Of a DNA stretch of 64,000 nucleotides, positions 57,301 through 64,000 are shown piece after piece. Position 1 is the stretch's first letter, and the number at the start of each line of letters is the position of its first letter. Position numbers and translations under genes: made by a program. This stretch comes from Micractinium sp. NFX-FRZ (lineage: Eukaryota > Chlorophyta > Trebouxiophyceae > Chlorellales > Chlorellaceae), in assembly GCA_029339195.1 (NCBI GenBank), contig JAPTJF010000036.1, forward strand, positions 1 to 64,000, in the 5' to 3' direction. Under the pieces are notes generated by a model. The model searched no databases. It saw only the letters and a list, made by a program, of their open reading frames with translations, and was not told the DNA's origin.

Positions 57301-60300
57301 CACTATGAAGGACAGCTCGCGGTGGAAGCGCAGGATCTGGTCGGCCCTGCAAAATAGGTGACGTGGAGACGCCGAGCATCGTCTTTCAGTGAAACCGAGG
57401 CACCTGGTCCGCCCTGCCTGTGCAAGTAGAGGTTGAGGAACTGCCCAGGGTACCGCTAAGTGACAGGTACACGAGGCAGACGATGGAACCGACTGCAAGC
57501 GCAACAAAGACTGCAAGCGCAAGAAAAAGCGGGCAAGCGCACCGCTTGGAGGAGGCGGGCAGGCGCTCCAGCGCCAGCGGCACCACCAGACTGTTGCTGG
57601 CAGCCACTGCAGCAGCCGGGAGGCCCAAGGGCAGGGCAGGGAGGGTTGTGGGAAGGCATGCGGCAAAGTGGGAGACCCTGCCCCATGCTTGCAGTGGGCG
57701 CATGCCCGCCGCTGCCAGAGGACACCACCTGCGCCTGAGCTGCATGCAGGTCCAGCAGTATGGCAGTGTCGAGTGGGATACCGTGCCTGCCCGCCAGCCC
57801 GTGCCTCTCAGCTCCCGCCCAGCCAGGACCCACCTGCCAGTATGAGCGTCAGCATGGCCATGGCCCGCACGTTGGCCTTCAAGCGCTGCATCAACCGGCG
57901 CTGCGACGGGTCCCTGCGCCAGCGGCACCGCATCACGTCAGGCACCCAGCAGCCAGGCAGGTCTGCCCCAGCCGCCGCCTGGGGTGCACGCGCCGCCGGG
58001 TGCGCTGCCGGCCCCTCCGCCCGCCCGCCTGGCGCGGCGGCAGCGAGCTGAGCTGGCGGCTGCTGAGCTGGCAGCGGCTCCCGGATGTGGGGCTGTGCCA
58101 TCACGCGCAGCCGGTTGCACAGGATCTGCGGGTGGGCGGGTGGATGGGCAGGCGGGCAGATTTGTGGATGGATGAGCAGGGCAGGCGCACATCACAGGAG
58201 GCGCACATGCGCAGCTTGAGATGTCTGAACGGCAACACTGTCGGCAGCAGATTCCAGTGATGCCACCCAGATGGACACAGGGCATGGTGAAAAACGACAA
58301 AAGCAACTGTCTTTCGCCACCAGCAGCTCCAGGGCAAGAGTGGGGCTGCTCAAAACCCTGACACCCCAGTCCGTAACACGCCAGAACCCACCACACCTGC
58401 ACGCAGGGCAGCACCACCAGCAGCTCCAGCGCAAAGTGCGGCAGCTCAAAGAGCATGGAGGAGCACTCGGCGCCCCACTGCTGCTCCCACTGCAGCGCGG
58501 GAAGAGGCAGGGGGCGGGGGCAGGGAAGCACACGGGGCAGGGGAGGGGATAGTGAGGGGGAGTTGGGCGCAATAGGGCGGGGGGGGAGAGGCAGGTGCCA
58601 GGGAATGCGACACTCCTGCCCCCGCGGCCAGCTCAGCACCCACCAAATCCACCCTCTGCACTGCTGGCAGCTCGGCACCTACCTGGTTCATCCAGTAGGG
58701 CACCAGCCGCCAGGCGATGCTCACAAAGCTCTCCCGAGTGACCACCTCCTCGCCTGCACCAAACCAGGCGGTGGAGAGGGGAGAGGGCGATGCGGGCCTC
58801 AGGAAGCCGGCATGCAAGATCGACGAGACTGACACACCACTGGCAGGGGAGGGAGGGAGGCTTCAGCAGGCCGGCAGTTTGCCAGGCACAATGCCAACAG
58901 CAGGCCTGCCCGACACGGTGCCATCCCTGCCAGCACACCTCGGCAAGAGCACACATCGTGCCACCACAGCGTGCCCATCGTGCCCACCTGGCAGCAGGCC
59001 GCCCAGCCCCAGCACAATCACAAACTTTTGGAGGAGCAGCGCCGAGGAGAGCACAAAGTTCCAGAGCACCAGGGCCTGCCGTTGAATCGGGGATACATTT
59101 CAGGTGCTTCATTGATCGTTTGCATTGACGCGAACGCAGCTCTCTCCCTAGGCCAGGCATTTGGAGCTGCAGCCGCGCTTTCCACGCTCCTATGTCAGCA
59201 CCCAGCACCTGCAACATGCACCCCGCCCCGCCCCCGCCCACGCATCTGGCCCCCTCCCCGCCCCCCTCCGTGCACACACACCCCCACCTGCACCCAGCCG
59301 GAGCCGTCCCAGCGGAAGCTGGCTGTGCAGTGCTGGTACCGCTCGCCGCAGAAGAAGTAGACATCCTCCCACGACTGGACACGCGGGCAGTGGGGGAGGC
59401 GAGCGGGCGCGGGTGGCGTCATTGGCAGATGGCAGACAACCTTGTACGGTATGCATCCTCCCAGGATCAGAGCAGGTCAGAGCAAGGGGGCCAGTGCTAT
59501 GCCATTTGACGACAGTACATACTCCAGCAGGGCGAGCCGTACATAGAGACACCCGGGCAGGCAGGTCTGCATGTCTTCATACACCAGGCTGTCCTGCAGG
59601 TGTGACGCACCTTGAACTCCCGGGCATTCGACTCCAGCAGGGCGAGCCAGAGCAGCGCCGAGGCGCAGCCATAGCAGCAGGTGCGCAGCACAGAGGGCAG
59701 CCAGGGGCCGCCGCCGGCGCCCAGCGCGCCGCGCCGGTGCTGGTGGTGGTGGTGCGCGCCGCCACCCGCCCAAGCTGCTGCGGGCGCAGCCATTGCTGCT
59801 AGGCCGTCACGCACGGCCGCCTCGGGTGCCGCCCACAACGAGCGCCAGGGGACTGCAAGAAGCCGGGGCGCAGGCACAGGCACCGACGGTTGTGCGTGGG
59901 TGCAGACAGGGGGCACCGGTGGCCGCTTCTGTGGGTGTGCACGGCATGCAGAAACTGCAGGCAGCGGCAGAAAGCGTGGGGCCGCTGACACGGTTTACAC
60001 AGCTTGCACGGGCGACTGCCCAGCATCCCCCAGGGTGCTGTGCCACAACGCTAGCGCCCCCGCCGCACCTTGAGTGGCCAGCCAGAGCAGCCAGCCCAGC
60101 AGCGCCAGGAAGCCCCAGCAGTGCGGCCCTCCGTCCCAGAACAGGTCCTCTGGGATGCTGTTCAGCAGACGGGACGCTCCGCCCGGCAGCAGCAGGGTGG
60201 CGAGGCCGTGGGTGGCGAGGCTAAGGGCGCCGCCGTCGGTGGCGGCGCCGGTGTGCCCACCCGCCGTCCCGGTGCCCTCAGCTGCCTGCTGGCTGCCTGC

Positions 60301-60324
60301 AGCACTGCTGTCGAGCGGCTGCAT
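53147..60324 (-). CDS. Multi-pass membrane RING-H2 E3 ubiquitin ligase
   Basis: Eighteen exons give 1154 aa: 60069-60324, 59611-59852, 59288-59374, 58988-59075, 58683-58753, 58397-58489, 57834-58125, 57543-57606, 56992-57346, 56787-56850, 55936-56592, 55625-55707, 55360-55449, 55037-55128, 54614-54684, 54194-54458, 53838-54015 and 53147-53563. All phases match. Eight or more hydrophobic stretches are visible, for example FLALLGWLLWLA, FVLSSALLLQKFVIVLGL, HFALELLVVLP, AMAMLTLILA, FVGFLLF and CWAYGAGALFSSFVSVV. They alternate with long Ala/Gly/Ser/Gln-rich loops. Near the C-terminus is a RING-H2: CAIC, then CGHAFHREC, then CPMC. About 53 residues, including a poly-Ala run, separate the second and third zinc ligands, longer than the usual 9-39. 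An ER or endomembrane ligase for ubiquitin-mediated degradation is inferred. The poly-Gln tail ends in RRRR. Confidence 0.8.
53303..53338. repeat. CTG/CAG microsatellite coding poly-Gln
   Basis: About ten units; on the minus (coding) strand they are CAG and make the poly-Gln run of the RING protein tail. Confidence 0.85.
54299..54327. repeat. CTG/GCA microsatellite coding poly-Ala in the RING
   Basis: Nine to ten units; on the minus strand they read GCA and encode the poly-Ala insertion between the second and third zinc ligands of the RING-H2 domain. Confidence 0.85.
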
Positions 60325-60728
60325 CTAGGTGAGCTCCGCTGGCGACCGAGTCCGCCGCAACGGCGCCGAGGGTGACGGGAGGACCCGAGTTGCGAAATCA
60401 GGCAGCGCGCAACATGGCGAAGGGAAGGTGTGCACAGGGTGATCGCTCCCTGCTCAACACTACCCTGAGCCCGACGGAGCGGCCGAGGCCAGTCACGGTC
60501 GGCATGTTTTCCACCCGCCCATGAACTTGGGCCAGCAGGGCTGCAAACCCACCTCTCAGTGTCGTTGCAGTTGCCCTTGCGTGAGAGGCAGGCGGCTGTC
60601 GTGTCTTATTACTGCGGCAGGCTCGCCTAACCTGCTCCAGAGGGTTCTCTAGCTCTGCCTGCCCACTTGCTCTACGCGTGTCCCATCGGCTTATCGAAAA
60701 TCTGATCGGCAGGAGCGCGGTTGGCGCA
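60325..60728. promoter_or_regulatory. Bidirectional promoter spacer, RING ligase / Lon
   Basis: 404 bp between divergent start codons. No TATA box is evident. It holds the 5' ends of both transcripts and no further gene. Confidence 0.5.
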
Positions 60729-63700
60729 ATGCAGCAATGCCGGCGGGCGCTGGCGGCGGCGCTGGCTGCCAGCGGCGGCGCCGGCAGCGTGCTGCCTGCC
60801 CCAGCCTCTGCCGCTGCTGCCAGCCGCCGAGGCATGAGCTGGGCGCAGCAGCAACGGCTGGCTCCGCGCCCACAGCAGCAGCAGCAGCAGCTGCGGCGGT
60901 ACAGCGAAGAGGGCAGCAGCGGCAGTGGCGGCGGTGACGAGTCGGGCGTGGGCCGCTTCTGGCGCTAGTGAGGAGCCGCTGCTGCCGCTGCTGTCGCCGC
61001 AGCTGCCGCTGCTACCATGGTCACTGCAGTTTGAGCTGATGCTAGTGCTGGCAAGATTACTTGCATCTCAACGCAGCATGTTTACTCGCTTGACTGTGCA
61101 TCCGCCATCGCTGATCCCGTCCACCCGCCCTGCACCTGTCCTCTGGCCACCCCGCCTGTGCAGCGTGACCGGCGGCAAAACCGGTACGCCCAGCCAGCCA
61201 GCCAGCGCCAGCGAGGCAGCCGGCAGCGCACGCGCCAAGACATCCAGCAGCGAGGGTGCCGCGGCTGAGGGCAGCAAGGGCAACGGCGGCAGCGCCGGCA
61301 GCGGCTCTGCAGCCTCGTCCGAGGGTGCTGCTGGCAACGGGAGTGCGCAGGAGGCGGGCAATGGAGGCACCCTGGTGCCCAACAACCCTGAGAGCCGGTA
61401 CCGAGAGGTGTGTATATGTTGCCGGAGGGGTGCTGTGTGTGAGTGTTGCATGCGCCGAGGGTTGATCCAGCAGACTGCCACGATTCCTGGCATGTGCCGC
61501 CAACAACCCTGGCAGGCCGATAGTGAAAGGTGCATGCTGTTAGCGCTGTGCATGCTGTTACGTGTGCTCGGTCAAGCGGTTGCACTGGGGCATCGTTCCA
61601 GGCCCTGTGGACCCTGCCGCACCGCGTGCCCTCTCCCCGCATTGCTGCGCCCCCACGCCTTCAAACCCACCCCCTTGCCCTTGCTCCTGGCACCCTGACA
61701 TACCCCTCATGCGACGCCCCCCCCTGACCGGTGCAGGTGCTGGCGGTGCCGCTGGCGGTGCGCCCCCTGTTCCCCGGCGGCATCATGCCCGTCACAGTCT
61801 CCAACAACCAGCTGATCAAGGAGCTGGTGGAGCTGCGGAGGCAGGGGTGAGTGGGTGCAGCCGATGCGGTGTCATGCTGTGCTGTGCTGTGCGGCGGTGC
61901 AGTGCAGTGCATTGCAGTGCAGTGCTGCGCCATGCCATGATGTGCTGTTGCCGTCTCCGGCACTGAAGCTGTGGTGGCAGGGGTGGGTAGGAAGGGTGGG
62001 GTGAGGGAAGGTGAGGGGCAGGAGGACGCGTGCAATGTGCCGTGCCGTGCCGTGCCGTGCTGTGCTGTGCTGTGCTGTGCCGTGCCGTGCTGTGCTGTGC
62101 TGTGCTGTGCCGTGCTGTGCTGTGGGAGCTGATGATGATGGCTGGATGAGCGTGGCAAAGGCTGTCCGCCCCGCTGCTACAGCAACTCGACTAGCACTGT
62201 CCTTGCGTTGTCCGCTGGTGAGCCGCAGGGCGCAGGCGTATGTGGGCGCCTTCATGCGGAAGAGCGCCGACACGCGGTCCGCGGCGGCCGCGGCGGCCGG
62301 CGACGACCTGCTGGGTGCGCTGCGCTGTGCATGCTAGGTTGCTTAACTGTTGGGCTGCACCGCACGCGTGCTTCAGTGTCCTGGCGAGCATGTGTTGCTG
62401 CCTGCACCCGATCAGATCAGCGTCTCCCATGCCCGCCCCGTACTCACCTTTCCTTGTTGGCCATCCGCCTGCAGGTGGCGCGGAGCAGCCTGCCGACGAG
62501 GCTGTGGCAGGGGAGGGGGCAGAGGCGGAAGACCCCTCCGATGCCCTGCACTCTGTCGGCACGTTTGCTCAGGCAAGTGTTGGGGCAATGGCTGGGCTGG
62601 GCTGGGTGGATCGGGGGTGGGCAGCGTCTAAGAGTGGGAGCGGGAGCATGGAGCTGGCAGGAGCGGGTGTCTTCCGGTCGGTGCTTGGAGCTGCGCCACG
62701 GTTGCGGCATGGGCAGCTGCTTAGCCCTCACGCACAGCTGCCACGCCCCTGTAGGGTTGCCCCGATGGCACCTCGCCTAGCTCATGTTGCCTCTCATGTG
62801 CCTCCTCCCCTCCTCCCACACAAACACCTTGCCGCAGGTGCACACCATCGTGCCCACGGACCAGGGCGCCCAGCTGCTGCTGCTGGGCCACCGGCGCATC
62901 GAGCGCACCAGCCTGGTGAGCGCCACAGTGCTATCAACCATGCCATCCCAAAAGTGCCACCACCCACCCCATGCACGTGCTTGCCTCGACGGGGGTGCCG
63001 TGGGCGCCCATTTGGTCCCGCTGCAGCTGGCCATGCGCCCGCTGCTTCTGACTTGTGGGCTGGCTTCGCCCTGACTGGAGCTTTCTGGGGTGCTTTGGGC
63101 GTTTTGTGGGCGCCCCATGCTTACCTCCATCGAGGTTTGCCTGTTGCTGCGCCCGGCCGCCTGCAGGTGGAGAAGGACCCTCTGCGGGTGTCCATCACAC
63201 ACCTGAAGGAGCAGGTGGGTGGCAGGTGCTGTGCTGTCCTTTGTGGCGCCACTGGCTGGTATCCTCTCAGAAGCATGGGGAGACTATGCACTGCCACCCG
63301 TCTCTCTCTCGCCACCCTTCTTCAGCCCCAGCCCAACCCCCCGCTGTTGGCTTCGCCCCTCTTAACATGGGGTTACTCCCTGGCTACACGCAGCCCTACA
63401 ACGCTCGCCCCTCTAACATGGTTGGTCCGTATGGGCACTCTCCTGTGCACGCAGCCCTACAACGCCCACGACGACATGCTGCGCGCCACCACGATGGAGA
63501 TCATCTCCACCCTGAAGGAGCTGCTGCACCTGCACCCCCTGTACAACGAGCAGATGCGCAACTTCATTCAGGTCTGAGGCCTGGAGTTGAGGTCCTGTGT
63601 GTGTGTGTGGAGGCCGGGCTGAAAAGGTGCAGCTATGAGGAGATGCACATGCTTGTATGCATGCTTGTATGAGGATGTTTCTCATGCGCGTGCATCCTGG

Positions 63701-64000
63701 CTGTACTCCCTGCCTGCCTAAGCACATGCTTCCCTCTTTTCAACCTCCCTACTCCTTCCTGCCGCCCCCAGTTTGGCGCCGATGTGACTGCTCCACCACT
63801 GCTGTTGCGCACACCACCGCTGCTCCTCCCACCCTCTCTCCTGCCCCCGTCTCTGACTCTTTCCGACCTCCTGCTTCCCCCCCTCTTCTTTCTCTTCCCG
63901 CCCTACCCCCAGTTTGGCGCCGACTTCCACGACCTCTCCCGCCTGGCCGACCTGGCCACCTCCCTCACCAGCGGCGACTCCAAGGCACTGCAGGCAGCCC
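60729..64000 (+). CDS. LON1: Mitochondrial Lon protease, N-terminal part (runs off the window)
   Basis: Nine exons so far, in phase: 60729-60967, 61164-61407, 61737-61846, 62229-62314, 62475-62572, 62838-62915, 63167-63214, 63455-63571 and 63913-end. The first 60 residues ([15 protein letters not shown]..., Arg/Ala/Ser/Gln-rich) suit a mitochondrial presequence. A Gly/Ser linker follows. The Lon substrate-binding domain then starts near residue 162 with [19 protein letters not shown] and continues through [52 protein letters not shown] and [18 protein letters not shown], in the same order as plant and animal mitochondrial Lon. The AAA+ and Ser-Lys protease domains must lie beyond 64000. Lon degrades misfolded matrix proteins. 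Intron 5 has a GC donor (CAG|GCAAGT at 62573). Confidence 0.9.
62035..62124. repeat. (TGCCG/TGCTG)n pentanucleotide repeat in a Lon intron
   Basis: About 18 units of gtgcc/gtgct in blocks of alternating type, in the intron between 61846 and 62229. A looser version (gcagtgcagt, gctgtgctgt) lies at 61876-61925 in the same intron. Confidence 0.85.

Overview
The window is nuclear DNA of a green alga, most likely a Chlorella-clade trebouxiophyte. The signs are very high GC, dense short introns (about 60-400 bp, mostly GT-AG with GTGAGY/GTGCGY donors and GCAG acceptors), alanine/glycine/serine/glutamine-rich linkers, TGTAA-type polyadenylation motifs, and plant-type gene families with plastid or mitochondrial presequences. 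No bacterial, viral, CRISPR or intact transposon gene is evident. Gene models were built by hand: for most genes every splice junction keeps the reading frame and the summed exons divide by three.

Layout. 1-4086 (+): a secreted lectin-like / proline-rich / Asp-box protein whose 5' end is lost at a poly-G contig edge. 4927-13458 (-): a 24-exon GT47 exostosin with EGF modules. 15047-17067 (-): a START-like (DUF220-type) protein. 17068-19542: no gene seen. 19543-21766 (-): an expansin-like wall protein with a charged insert and Cys-rich tail. 22995-25398 (-): an HMG-box-like chromatin protein, head-to-head with 25534-27364 (+), a candidate plastid bilin reductase. 28663-31010 (-): a mitochondrial CBS-pair protein (CBSX3-like). 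32023-33301 (-): an unknown protein. 34091-37162 (-): a membrane J-domain protein, head-to-head with 37444-47441 (+), an SRFR1/TTC13 TPR protein of 25 exons. 48343-50043 (-): a multi-pass membrane protein, head-to-head with 50415-51395 (+), a small unknown gene. A broken copy of the membrane-protein locus lies at 52356-52985. 53147-60324 (-): a multi-pass RING-H2 ubiquitin ligase, head-to-head with 60729-end (+), the start of mitochondrial Lon protease.

The genes do not form one pathway. They group loosely as cell surface (the lectin/Asp-box protein, exostosin, expansin-like), organelle (CBS pair, Lon, candidate bilin reductase, the membrane protein) and regulation or proteostasis (HMG-like, J-protein, SRFR1/TTC13, RING).

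The most striking signal is structural. In at least six genes, introns hold degraded copies of the edge of the neighbouring exon, usually including the splice site and coding bases. About fifteen cases are listed. The clearest is a roughly 115-bp unit carrying the J-domain HPD codons present three times in tandem. This looks like a recurrent local duplication process that grows introns and seeds decoy splice sites in this genome.
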